A stretch of DNA of 12,163 nt from JAYEJW01 sp034716535 (GCA_034716535.1 JAYEJW010000256.1:1-12163), one strand, 5' to 3'; shown: positions 1 through 6,719, counted from the stretch's first letter. Numbers and translations: made by a program. The notes: generated by a model from the sequence alone, not told the origin.

Positions 1-96
1 TGAAGAGAGAGAGGGGTCGAAACATGGCGCGCAATTAAACCATAACCTGAAGCCTATTGCTCCCCGCTTTTGCAGGGACTCCGCAATCGGACCTCC

Positions 97-137
97 ACAC
101 AAAAACACCCTCCGCCGGCACGCCGGCGGAGGGTGTT
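97..137 (-). terminator. Rho-independent terminator of the Met-rich gene
   Basis: A perfect 16-bp inverted repeat (arms 104-119 and 122-137) separated by two bases is followed, reading on the minus strand, by a run of five T within TTTTTGTGTGG. It lies about 45 bp downstream of the stop codon of the small minus-strand gene, so it is placed to end that transcript. Confidence 0.85.
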
Positions 138-183
138 CTGAGCCCGCCCGACGCCTACCGGCGTTGGGCCAGTTGGCGACGTA

Positions 184-375
184 CTATTTCTTGTCGCCGC
201 TCATGCCGGACATGCCTTCCTGCTTCTCGCCGGCCATGCCGGACATGCCTTTCTGCTCCTCGCCGGCCATCCCGGACATGCCGCTCATGCCCTCTTGCTT
301 CTCGGCCGCAAAAGCGCCGCCGGCGACAACGAAAGCCAAGAGCGCGAACAGAACCTTGGTACTCATCTTAGTCAT
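184..375 (-). CDS. Small exported methionine-rich repeat protein (63 aa)
   Basis: The protein has a clear Sec signal peptide: Lys3 and Lys7, a hydrophobic stretch at residues 8-22, and likely cleavage after Ala23. The mature part is about 40 residues of near-repeats built on GMSGM(S/A)G separated by charged EKQE/EEQK linkers, with Met at 30, 33, 36, 44, 47, 55 and 58. The start at 375 is chosen because GGAGG lies 5 nt upstream; an in-frame ATG at 387 would overlap that ribosome binding site. The repeats are also visible in the DNA as about 33-bp units. There are no Cys or His residues. MxxM spacing is seen in Met-rich segments of copper-handling proteins such as PcoA/CopA, so periplasmic Cu(I)/Ag(I) binding is a possible role, but this is inference and no copper gene is nearby. 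It stands alone with its own terminator. I do not recognise a named family. Confidence 0.75.
   Translation of the reverse strand: MTKMSTKVLFALLAFVVAGGAFAAEKQEGMSGMSGMAGEEQKGMSGMAGEKQEGMSGMSGDKK
203..310. repeat. 33-bp tandem repeats coding for the GMSGM units
   Basis: Two adjacent 33-bp units (203-235 and 236-268) differ at only two positions. A third, diverged copy with a 9-bp insertion (GCTCATGCC-like) follows from 269. They lie entirely inside the Met-rich gene and keep its reading frame, so copy number could change by slippage without a frameshift. Confidence 0.7.
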
Positions 376-578
376 AGTGACCTCCATCCAATATCGATTA
401 TCTCGTTAGGACCGGCACACAGGACCGGTCCGCGCATCATTAAGGAAAACAACAGCAAGATCAACGAGGAAATGTCGATATGCTCGCAGGACCGAGAAAT
501 CATTTTTCAATAAACACTTAACGTCCGTGAGTTAAAGAATATTGTTGATGTCGAATAGGAGGTCCCATCCTCGACACG

Positions 579-607
579 TTGACTTAGTCACGGACTTAGT
601 CTAGGGT
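579..607 (+). promoter_or_regulatory. Candidate promoter/operator of the toxin-antitoxin operon
   Basis: Two copies of the 9-bp odd palindrome GACT-T-AGTC (581-589 and 593-601) sit 12 bp centre to centre. They overlap a good -35 element TTGACT (579-584), with a weak -10 candidate TAGGGT (602-607) at 17-bp spacing. Phd/YefM-type antitoxins normally repress their own operon by binding short paired palindromes, so the layout fits. The palindromes are seen directly; promoter and operator function are inferred. Confidence 0.45.
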
Positions 608-628
608 TGCTTCGCCTCAAGCAACCCT
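603..628 (+). repeat. 10-bp stem-loop upstream of the antitoxin start
   Basis: AGGGTTGCTT and its perfect complement AAGCAACCCT flank a 6-nt loop (613-618). No T-run follows on either strand, so it is unlikely to be a terminator. It ends two bases before the probable Shine-Dalgarno GGGA (630-633), so it could affect translation of the antitoxin, or be part of the operator region if transcription starts inside it. Confidence 0.5.
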
Positions 629-639
629 TGGGATCGAAA

Positions 640-873
640 ATGACCATCGTCAACACCCACGAAGCCAAGACCCATCTCTCACGTCTGCTCAACCGTGTCG
701 CCGCCGGAGAGGAGATAGTCATCGCCCGCGGAGGCAAGGCCATCGCCAAACTGGTACCCATAGAAGCCCCTGGGCAGGACCGGGTGCCTGGCCTGGACGC
801 AGGCAAGATCTGGATAGCGGAAGATTTCGACGCCCCGTTGCCGAATGAGCTTCTCGATGCGTTCGAGCGATGA
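640..873 (+). CDS. Phd/YefM-family type II antitoxin (77 aa)
   Basis: The N-terminus (TIVNTHEAKTHLSRLLNRV at residues 2-20) and the following GEEIVIARGGKAIAKLVP are characteristic of the prevent-host-death/YefM antitoxin fold, which forms a DNA-binding N-terminal dimer. The C-terminal tail (about 50-77, ending in DAPLPNELLDAFER) is the usual toxin-wrapping segment that blocks the PIN active site. An in-frame TTG at 607 is rejected as start: it lies in the stem-loop, and the ATG at 640 begins exactly at the family N-terminus with GGGA upstream. The stop overlaps the toxin start (ATGA), giving translational coupling. The pair probably represses its own promoter through the upstream palindromes. 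Pairing of a Phd-like antitoxin with a PIN toxin of the Sll0205-like type is common. Confidence 0.9.
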   Translation: MTIVNTHEAKTHLSRLLNRVAAGEEIVIARGGKAIAKLVPIEAPGQDRVPGLDAGKIWIAEDFDAPLPNELLDAFER

Positions 874-1265
874 GCGGCGGTTACCTGATCGATACCCACG
901 TTTGGCTTTGGTGGAATGGCGCGCCCGAACAGCTTTCCGCCGAGGCCCGAGAGGTAATCGCAAACGGAAAGAACGATGTCCTTTTCTCGGTTACCAGCGG
1001 TTGGGAGATCGCCATCAAGCACGGAATCGGCAAGCTGAGGCTCCCCAACAACCCCGAGCGGTATGTCCCCGAACGGCTGGCTGCGAACCGCATGCGGGTT
1101 CTTCCCGTTGCGCTCTCACACGCCTTGCGCGTCGCCGCCCTTCCCCACCATCACCGAGACCCTTTCGACAGACTGCTGATCAGCCAGGCGCAGCAGGAAG
1201 GTCTGATCTTGATCACGGCCGATGAAGCATTTAGCCCTTACGACGTGAGTTTGCTTCGTACCTGA
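870..1265 (+). CDS. PIN-domain VapC-family toxin ribonuclease (131 aa)
   Basis: This is the toxin of the pair. The four acidic residues expected for Mg-dependent PIN nucleases are all present: Asp8 in LIDTHVWLWW, Glu46 in SGWEIAIK, Asp97 (with Asp100) in RDPFDRLLISQA, and Asp118 in ITADEAF. The DTHxxLWW start and the HHHRDPFDR motif are those of the PIN subgroup usually annotated as type II toxin-antitoxin VapC-like (Sll0205-like). Such toxins cut structured RNAs, often tRNA or rRNA; the target here cannot be read from sequence. The length is normal for the family and there is no damage, so the module is probably functional. Translation starts within the antitoxin stop codon. Confidence 0.92.
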   Translation: MSGGYLIDTHVWLWWNGAPEQLSAEAREVIANGKNDVLFSVTSGWEIAIKHGIGKLRLPNNPERYVPERLAANRMRVLPVALSHALRVAALPHHHRDPFDRLLISQAQQEGLILITADEAFSPYDVSLLRT

Positions 1266-1374
1266 GACCCAGGGGTCACCTGTGTGAAGATGTCCGCGTC
1301 GGGCTCCCCGACATGGCCGTCAACGGGTGCGTTACCATTGAGGCATTTCGACACTGTCCCGAGAACGTCAATCC

Positions 1375-2415
1375 ATGCCCCGTCTGCCCGCAGAATGGGA
1401 GCCTCAAAGCGCCGTTATGCTCACATGGCCCCATCGGGGTACGGATTGGGCGCCCCGGCTCGATGAGGTTGAGCCCCTGTACGCCGGATTGGCGGCCTTG
1501 ATCACCCGTTACCAGCGAGTGTTGCTCATCTGCCGCGATTCGTCGCACCGTGCAGGGGTGAACAGGCTGCTCACCGAAACCGGGGCGAACCCGCGGCGTA
1601 TCCTGTTCGCCCTGGCGGCGAGCAACGACTCTTGGGCCCGGGATCACGGCCCGATTGCAGTCTTCGAGGATGGCCGACCGCGGTTGCTGGACTTCCGATT
1701 CAACGGCTGGGGCGGCAAGTTTCCCGCGGAGCTGGACGACCTCATCACGACCCAGTTGCTGGGTACAGGCTTGTTCGTCGGTGCGGAGCTCACCCGAAGC
1801 CAGCTCGTACTGGAGGGCGGCGCCATCGAGACCGACGGCCGGGGCACCCTGCTCGCGACGAGGCGTACGCTGGTGGACGATAACCGCAATCCGGACTGGA
1901 CCCGGCAGGGCATCGAAGCAGAGCTCGCGCGCCACCTCGGCATCGAACGTTTTCTGTGGCTGGAGCACGGCGCACTGAGCGGCGACGACACCGACGGCCA
2001 CATCGATACTCTCGCCCGCTTCTGCGCTCCCGACACGATCTGCTATGTCCGCTGCGATGACGAGAGCGATCCGGACCTTGCCGAGCTCGCATCGATGGAG
2101 CAAGAGCTACGGTCGTTGACCCGGGCCGACGGGGAACCCTACCGCCTCGTCCCGCTCCCCCACCCGTCCCCGGTCCAGGATGCCGGGGGACGACGCCTAC
2201 CGGCAAGCTACGCCAACTTCCTCGTCATCAACGGCGCTGTGCTGGTCCCTGTGTATGGTGACCCCGCGGACACCATCGCCGCGGACCGCTTGCAAAGGCT
2301 GTTTCCCACCCGCAAGATCCTGTCTATCGACTGCCGGCCATTGATCCGCCAAGGAGGCAGTCTGCACTGCGTCACCATGCAGCTTCCTGCGGCGCTGCAA
2401 CTGGGACCCGAATAG
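1375..2415 (+). CDS. Agmatine deiminase (346 aa)
   Basis: It hydrolyses agmatine to N-carbamoylputrescine and ammonia in the arginine-decarboxylase route to putrescine, in the cytoplasm. It belongs to the peptidyl-arginine-deiminase-like guanidine-modifying family. Visible motifs are NDSWARDHGP (84-93), FNGWGGK (109-115), LEGGAIETDG (146-155), GDDTDGHIDT (203-212), the agmatine-deiminase-type PASYANFLVINGAVLVP (276-292), and GGSLHC (327-332), where Cys332 is the expected nucleophile and His209 the catalytic histidine. The start MPRLPAEWEPQSAV is the normal family start; an in-frame stop at 1339 rules out a long extension, and no strong Shine-Dalgarno is seen. N-carbamoylputrescine amidase (aguB), the usual next step and frequent neighbour, is not in this window. 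Confidence 0.93.
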   Translation: MPRLPAEWEPQSAVMLTWPHRGTDWAPRLDEVEPLYAGLAALITRYQRVLLICRDSSHRAGVNRLLTETGANPRRILFALAASNDSWARDHGPIAVFEDGRPRLLDFRFNGWGGKFPAELDDLITTQLLGTGLFVGAELTRSQLVLEGGAIETDGRGTLLATRRTLVDDNRNPDWTRQGIEAELARHLGIERFLWLEHGALSGDDTDGHIDTLARFCAPDTICYVRCDDESDPDLAELASMEQELRSLTRADGEPYRLVPLPHPSPVQDAGGRRLPASYANFLVINGAVLVPVYGDPADTIAADRLQRLFPTRKILSIDCRPLIRQGGSLHCVTMQLPAALQLGPE

Positions 2416-2489
2416 GGGGCATCGCAGCAAGAAAGGCTTGGTCCCGGAGTTTTTCCGGTTTCGGCGCATTGCCATCCCAACGAACTGAG

Positions 2490-2894
2490 ATGTACAGCGT
2501 TACCAAAGAGATTCACTTCTGCTACGGCCATCGGCTGCTCAACCACAAGGGCAAATGCCGCCACCTTCACGGCCACAACGCACGGGCGGTCGTCCGGTTG
2601 GAGAGAAAGGCGCTCGACGGGCTGGGTATGGTCGTGGACTTCAGCGACATCGGAGACTATGTGAAGGGCTGGTTGAATGCGGAGCTCGACCACAACATGC
2701 TGCTCTGCAGGGAAGACCCGGTGGTGCCACTCCTCCAGGCAGCGGGTGAGCGTATCTACCTGATGGAGCGCAATCCCACCGCCGAGAACATTGCCCGCCT
2801 CATCTTCGAGCACGTGGAGAAAGGGGGCTACCCCGTGGTCGAGGTGGCAATTTTCGAGACCGAATCCGCGTTTGCGAGTTATCGCAAGGATTGA
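2490..2894 (+). CDS. 6-carboxy-5,6,7,8-tetrahydropterin synthase / PTPS-family protein (134 aa)
   Basis: QueD converts 7,8-dihydroneopterin triphosphate to 6-carboxytetrahydropterin, the second step towards preQ0 and queuosine. Zinc ligands are visible: His14 in CYGHRL and His27/His29 in CRHLHGH. Cys23 of the C-x3-HGH motif is the catalytic cysteine that separates QueD/PTPS types from the folate-type PTPS-III, which has Glu there. Asp67-His68 (ELDHNM) and Glu123 (FETESAF) complete the active site, and PTAE (96-99) is the pterin-binding-type motif. A segment of about 15 extra residues (72-92) between DHNM and PTAE makes it longer than E. coli QueD. The ATG at 2490 is chosen over a TTG at 2469 because it matches the family start. 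It lies 74 bp after aguA, so the two may be cotranscribed. Other queuosine genes are not in view. Confidence 0.85.
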   Translation: MYSVTKEIHFCYGHRLLNHKGKCRHLHGHNARAVVRLERKALDGLGMVVDFSDIGDYVKGWLNAELDHNMLLCREDPVVPLLQAAGERIYLMERNPTAENIARLIFEHVEKGGYPVVEVAIFETESAFASYRKD

Positions 2895-2985
2895 GGGACG
2901 AAGACGGGGTCGCAGCTGAGGAGCCCCGACCCCAGGGTCCGCGGCTCGAATGGCGCCGTCGGGAGCGACGCTCCGTCGTCATGTA

Positions 2986-3019
2986 GAAGGGGCGCAGCGC
3001 GCCCCTTCGTTTTCCTTTT
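2986..3019 (+). terminator. Rho-independent terminator after queD
   Basis: A perfect 10-bp stem GAAGGGGCGC / GCGCCCCTTC (2986-2995 and 2999-3008) with loop AGC is followed by GTTTTCCTTTT. The T-rich side lies on the plus strand, so it ends the aguA-queD transcript. It lies between convergent genes; reading from amt, no T-run follows the stem. Confidence 0.85.
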
Positions 3020-3037
3020 CAGCACGACTCCCGCGCA

Positions 3038-4243
3038 TCAAACCTCGCCGCGATTGTAATCCGGCTGGGCCGTGATCTTGTGGATGCTGAGGTCCGCACC
3101 CAGGTACTCGTCCTCTTCCGAAAGGCGGATACCCATGGCGAGCTTGACGGCGCCGTAGACGATCCCACCGCCGACGAAGGCCACCGTCAGCCCGACCAGG
3201 GTACCGACGAGCTGCGCGGTAAAGGTCACGCCGCCTAGACCACCGAGGGCCTCGAGCCCGAAGATGCCGGCGGCGATACCGCCCCAAACGCCGCACAGCC
3301 CGTGTAGGGGCCACACGCCGAGCACGTCGTCGATCTTCCACTTGTTCTGGGTCAGGGTGAAGGTGAAGACGAACAGCGCACCTGCGACGCCTCCCACAAC
3401 GAGGGCGCCCAGCGGATGCATGATGTCGGAACCGGCGCACACCGCCACCAGGCCCGCCAGGGGTCCATTGTGCAGGAAGCCGGGGTCGTTCTTGCCGGCA
3501 ACAAGCGCGGCCAGTATTCCGCCGACCATTGCCATCAGCGAGTTGACCGCCACCAGACCGCTAACGGCGTCCACTGTCTGGGCGGACATCACGTTGAACC
3601 CGAACCAGCCCACCGTGAGCGTCCAGGCCCCAAGGGAGAGGAACGGGATGGAGGATGGCGGGTGGGAGGTCATGCCACCGTCCTTGCGGTAGCGCCCGTG
3701 ACGGGGTCCCAGCAACAGCACTGCGGCCAGCGCGATCCAGCCGCCCACCGCGTGAACCACCACCGAGCCCGCGAAATCGTGGAATTGGGCACCGAACGTC
3801 GCCTCGATCCAGGACTGCAAGCCGAAGTTGCCGTTCCAGATCATGCCCTCGAAGAAGGGATAGACGAGCGCAACAAGCAACGCCGAGGCCAGCAACTGAG
3901 GATAGAAGGCCGCCCGCTCGGCGATGCCCCCGGAGATGATGGCGGGGATGGCGGCGGCGAACGTGAGCAGAAAGAAGAATTTGACCAGCTCGTAGCCGTT
4001 CTTGCCGGTCAGGGTGTCGGCGCCGGAAAAGAAGTCGATACCGTAGGCAACGCCGTATCCCACGAAGAAGTAGGCGATGGTGGACACCGCAAAGTCGCTC
4101 ATAATCTTGACCAGGGCGTTGACCTGATTCTTGGCCCGCACCGTGCCCACCTCAAGGAAGGCGAAACCGGCATGCATCGCCAGCACCATGACGGCCCCGA
4201 TGAGAATGAATAAAACGTCTGTACCTGCCTGCAGCGTCTCCAT
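3038..4243 (-). CDS. Ammonium transporter, Amt family (401 aa)
   Basis: This is an inner-membrane trimeric ammonium channel with about 11 membrane helices. The paired pore histidines are His164 (FAGSVVVHAVGG) and His314 (WPLHGLCGVWGG), eight residues after Asp156 as in E. coli AmtB; Trp136 (MIWNG) and the WFGFNVMSA segment (213-221) also match. Start METLQAG at 4243 has GAGGA about 8 nt upstream; the longer reading from 4321 would run through the promoter. Unlike E. coli AmtB there is no cleaved signal peptide, and the first helix (GFAFLEVGTVRAKNQ, 26-40) resembles the GFAMLxxGSVRAKN type of plant AMT1 and related bacterial proteins. The C-terminal tail (375-401) is the regulatory segment to which a PII protein would bind in relatives, but no glnK gene is in the window. 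Control is probably by NtrC and sigma-54. Confidence 0.94.
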   Translation of the reverse strand: METLQAGTDVLFILIGAVMVLAMHAGFAFLEVGTVRAKNQVNALVKIMSDFAVSTIAYFFVGYGVAYGIDFFSGADTLTGKNGYELVKFFFLLTFAAAIPAIISGGIAERAAFYPQLLASALLVALVYPFFEGMIWNGNFGLQSWIEATFGAQFHDFAGSVVVHAVGGWIALAAVLLLGPRHGRYRKDGGMTSHPPSSIPFLSLGAWTLTVGWFGFNVMSAQTVDAVSGLVAVNSLMAMVGGILAALVAGKNDPGFLHNGPLAGLVAVCAGSDIMHPLGALVVGGVAGALFVFTFTLTQNKWKIDDVLGVWPLHGLCGVWGGIAAGIFGLEALGGLGGVTFTAQLVGTLVGLTVAFVGGGIVYGAVKLAMGIRLSEEDEYLGADLSIHKITAQPDYNRGEV

Positions 4244-4280
4244 CTTGTTTTCCTCTTGACCAAATTCGGTGCAAGACGAA

Positions 4281-4295
4281 GCAGGAATCGTGCCG
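4281..4295 (-). promoter_or_regulatory. Sigma-54 (RpoN) -24/-12 promoter of amt
   Basis: Minus-strand sequence CGGCACGATTCCTGCT matches the sigma-54 consensus TGGCACG-N4-TTGCW except at the first base and one T. The invariant GG (4294-4293) and GC (4282-4281) are separated by exactly 10 bp. A start site near 4269 is predicted, giving a 26-nt leader before the amt ATG. Confidence 0.75.
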
Positions 4296-4361
4296 TTGGG
4301 GACGAGTAGCAACCAAGACACTCATCGCGCGGAGAAGACGTTCGGACAGTGGGGATGCGGA

Positions 4362-4378
4362 CGCACCATAATGGCGCG
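4362..4378 (-). promoter_or_regulatory. NtrC-type enhancer site, proximal
   Basis: CGCACC-ATAAT-GGCGCG matches the NtrC consensus TGCACC-N5-GGTGCA, with one internal mismatch in the palindrome. Its centre (4370) is about 101 bp upstream of the predicted amt start site, a usual enhancer distance for sigma-54 promoters. Confidence 0.6.
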
Positions 4379-4392
4379 CACGGATTCAGCAA

Positions 4393-4409
4393 CGCACCAC
4401 GAAGGTGCG
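4393..4409 (-). promoter_or_regulatory. NtrC-type enhancer site, distal (perfect palindrome)
   Basis: CGCACC-ACGAA-GGTGCG is a perfect 6+5+6 palindrome containing the core GCACC-N5-GGTGC of NtrC sites. Its centre (4401) is 31 bp, about three helical turns, from the proximal site and about 132 bp upstream of the predicted start. The spacing resembles the paired glnA enhancer of enteric bacteria. It could be misread as a pqiC terminator, but no T-run follows. Confidence 0.7.
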
Positions 4410-4416
4410 CGCAGGC

Positions 4417-5052
4417 TCAAAGCGGCTCGACGCCCTGGGGCAAGGGCGCCGGTTTGGGCAGCCGGCGCAGCTCGTCGGCCAGGTCGCGGCTGAACCCGCC
4501 GAGGACCTCGCTCAGAGCGGCGATCTTGGCCTCCGGGGTCGGGCCCTGGACAGGCCGTCGATAGGCACTCTCGCGCACGATGAGTGCCTGCTCCAGCTGC
4601 GGATGGAGGATCGCCCAGCGCACCTTGAGCTCCGCCTCGCCTGTAGGCGTGGTCTCAAAGCTCAACACGTCGGCGATCACGCGGAAGTCCAGAGGAAAGC
4701 GAACGTCCGCCGGATAGACCAGGATCCGGCTGGTGCCAAGCAGGTGGGCCAGGTTCTGTCCCAGCGCCCGGGAAAAATCGTCCTGGAGATTACCGCCCCA
4801 GCGATGAAACTCGTCCAGGGAAAGCCGGTTCGTTCCAGCGCGCGAGACGATCTGGGGCCGGTCGAGAAAGGCCGGGAACCCAATTGGCCCCAGCCCGAGG
4901 GCGATCGTCCCCTCCGACAGGGACGCCTGTCTGTCTCCCGCTCCTCGGATCGGTGTGAGTGTGTAAAAGGACGACGGTGGGGTCGTCGCGCAACCCGCCA
5001 AAATCAACGCCCCCAGCAGGAAGGTCCCGATCCTATCGCTCTGTATCTTCAT
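4417..5052 (-). CDS. PqiC-like outer-membrane lipoprotein (211 aa)
   Basis: It begins with a lipoprotein signal: a hydrophobic segment and lipobox LAGC with Cys21. Ala follows the Cys rather than Asp, so outer-membrane sorting is expected. The rest fits the PqiC/YmbA (ABC-type transport auxiliary lipoprotein) family: FYTLTP near the mature start (29-34), LGLGPIGFPAFLDRPQIVSR (about 52-71), and a C-terminal helix FSRDLADELRRL. In E. coli PqiC binds the distal end of the PqiB needle at the outer membrane; this copy is slightly longer than the E. coli protein (187 aa). The start overlaps the pqiB stop by 4 bp (ATGA), showing translational coupling. It is the last gene of the pqi operon. Confidence 0.88.
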   Translation of the reverse strand: MKIQSDRIGTFLLGALILAGCATTPPSSFYTLTPIRGAGDRQASLSEGTIALGLGPIGFPAFLDRPQIVSRAGTNRLSLDEFHRWGGNLQDDFSRALGQNLAHLLGTSRILVYPADVRFPLDFRVIADVLSFETTPTGEAELKVRWAILHPQLEQALIVRESAYRRPVQGPTPEAKIAALSEVLGGFSRDLADELRRLPKPAPLPQGVEPL

Positions 5053-6719
5053 CGTTGAGTCCCCTTGCCCTTGATCAGGGCCTCAGGATGCCGCTCCAGG
5101 TAATCTGCCATTACCCGGATGGAGCGCGCCGCCGCCGACAGCTCCCTCAAAAGGCCCCTAAGCTCCGTGTAAAGCACTGAGTTGGGCGCAACAACCCCTT
5201 CCGCCGCTTTCAGCGTTTGGCGGGCCTGGCCCAGCGCCGCATTCAGCTCCGGCGTGACGTCCTTGTCAAAGGCCCGCGCCGTCTCGCGCACCTGCTTCAA
5301 CGCCAGATCCAACTCGGTGATGGAGCGTTTCAGCGCCTCGGAGTTGGCGATCGCCTTTGCCCCTTTCATCGTATCTCGCAGGTCGTTTCCGATCTCCTCC
5401 AAAGGTAATTTCTGTAGCCTGTCCAAGAACTTGGTTGCCTTGGTAGTCATGGCCTCCAACGGGGCGGCCACCGTGGGGATAACCCGGTAATCCCCTGATT
5501 CCTTAATGCTCGCCTTCGGAGCCTCCGGGTGGAGGTCCAGGTCCACGTAGAGCTGACCGGTCAATAGACTCCCCGACTTGAGCTGGCCGCGCAGCCCCTG
5601 TTCCACCAAGCGTTCCAGCACGTCGTGCTGCTTCAGCTCCGAGCGGTCGCCGATGATCCCGATGCGATCCGGCTCGATCTCGATGAGCACCGGAATATGG
5701 AACCGAAACTCGTCGACATTGAACTTGAGCTGAACATCCAGAACCTCGCCCAGCTTGATGCCACGAAGAAGGACCGGCGCGCCCAGGCTGAGCCCGCGTA
5801 CGGAGCCCTCGAAGAACATCAGATACCGTTCTCTGTCCAGGTAGATCTTCTCGTGAGCCTTCTCGCGGCTGGCATAGAGGGGAAAGAACTGGTTCTCCTC
5901 GGCGATCACACCCCTTTGCTCCAGGGAATCGGGCGTGTCGAACGCCACTCCACCGATGAGGACCGAGAGCAGGGACTGGGTATCCACTTGGACCCCCTCC
6001 ACGCTCAAGGTGAAGTCGAACCCGCTGGCGTTCCAGAAACGGGTATTGGTCAGCACCAGGTGATCATTGGGCGCCGCGATGAACAGATGGATGCTGACCG
6101 CCCTGCCGTCCTTGTCGAGCTTGTAGTCAACCACCTGACCTACCTGGATGTTACGGTAGTGCACGGGCGAACCGACGTTGAGGGAGCCGAGGCTCTCGGA
6201 GCGCAAAACAAACTTCTTGCCAGGCTCCGAAGTGGTGAACAGCGGCGGCTCCTCCAACCCGACGAAATCCCGCACCTGCTGCCCTTCGGTCACCGGATCG
6301 ATGGCAATGTAGGCACCGGAAAGCAGGGTCTCGAGGCCCGACACCCGGCTGGCGGTGACCCGGGGACGCGCGACCCAGAAGCGGGTCTTTTCCGTAAGAT
6401 AGACCTCCGCCCCGTCGACCAGCTCGGCGGCAACGGTCACGGTCTTCAGGTCCGCCGATACATGAATCGCAGTAACCGTCCCGACCTCCACGTCTTTGAA
6501 CTTGACCTTGGTCTTGCCCGCCTGCAGGCCGGCCGCAGTCTTGAACTGGATACTGATCCTCGGGCCCTGCTCAGAAAAGGTCTTGTAGGCGAGCCAGCCA
6601 CCGATAAGCAAGGCAACGACCGGGATCAGCCACACCATGGAGACACGGCTGCGGGGGACGACCGTTGCCTCGAGCAGCTCCTCAGGCGGGGCCGGGCTCC
6701 GAGTGCCCTGTTCTGTCAT
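5049..6719 (-). CDS. PqiB, MCE-domain intermembrane transport protein (556 aa)
   Basis: A single N-terminal membrane helix (about 29-46) anchors three MCE/MlaD domains in the periplasm (about 53-143, 168-260 and 298-395). A helical tail (about 420-545) ends in the family-typical SIRVMADYLERHPEALIKGKG region. In E. coli the hexamer forms a long hollow tube that reaches from the inner membrane to PqiC and carries lipids. Length agrees with E. coli PqiB (546 aa). GGGAG is placed about 7 nt before the ATG at 6719, so this start is preferred even though it overlaps pqiA by 38 bp. The 4-bp overlap with pqiC on the other side shows a tightly packed operon. This is the core of a complete PqiABC system. 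Confidence 0.93.
   Translation of the reverse strand: MTEQGTRSPAPPEELLEATVVPRSRVSMVWLIPVVALLIGGWLAYKTFSEQGPRISIQFKTAAGLQAGKTKVKFKDVEVGTVTAIHVSADLKTVTVAAELVDGAEVYLTEKTRFWVARPRVTASRVSGLETLLSGAYIAIDPVTEGQQVRDFVGLEEPPLFTTSEPGKKFVLRSESLGSLNVGSPVHYRNIQVGQVVDYKLDKDGRAVSIHLFIAAPNDHLVLTNTRFWNASGFDFTLSVEGVQVDTQSLLSVLIGGVAFDTPDSLEQRGVIAEENQFFPLYASREKAHEKIYLDRERYLMFFEGSVRGLSLGAPVLLRGIKLGEVLDVQLKFNVDEFRFHIPVLIEIEPDRIGIIGDRSELKQHDVLERLVEQGLRGQLKSGSLLTGQLYVDLDLHPEAPKASIKESGDYRVIPTVAAPLEAMTTKATKFLDRLQKLPLEEIGNDLRDTMKGAKAIANSEALKRSITELDLALKQVRETARAFDKDVTPELNAALGQARQTLKAAEGVVAPNSVLYTELRGLLRELSAAARSIRVMADYLERHPEALIKGKGTQR

Noticed and set aside
1..96. Possible gene end or short open frame at the left edge
   Set aside because: All three plus frames have early stops or no recognisable residues; nothing can be supported.
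1276..2103. Long minus-strand open frame (275 codons) opposite agmatine deiminase
   Set aside because: It lies fully inside a gene with all family motifs on the other strand, has no recognisable domain, and is typical of GC-rich antisense frames.
2443..2459. Small hairpin CCGGA-N5-TCCGG-like element between aguA and queD as a terminator
   Set aside because: The stem is only about 5 bp and is followed by TTTCGG, too weak to call.
4393..4409. Hairpin as a terminator for pqiC
   Set aside because: There is no T-run after the stem, and the sequence matches the NtrC palindrome with a second copy one enhancer spacing away.
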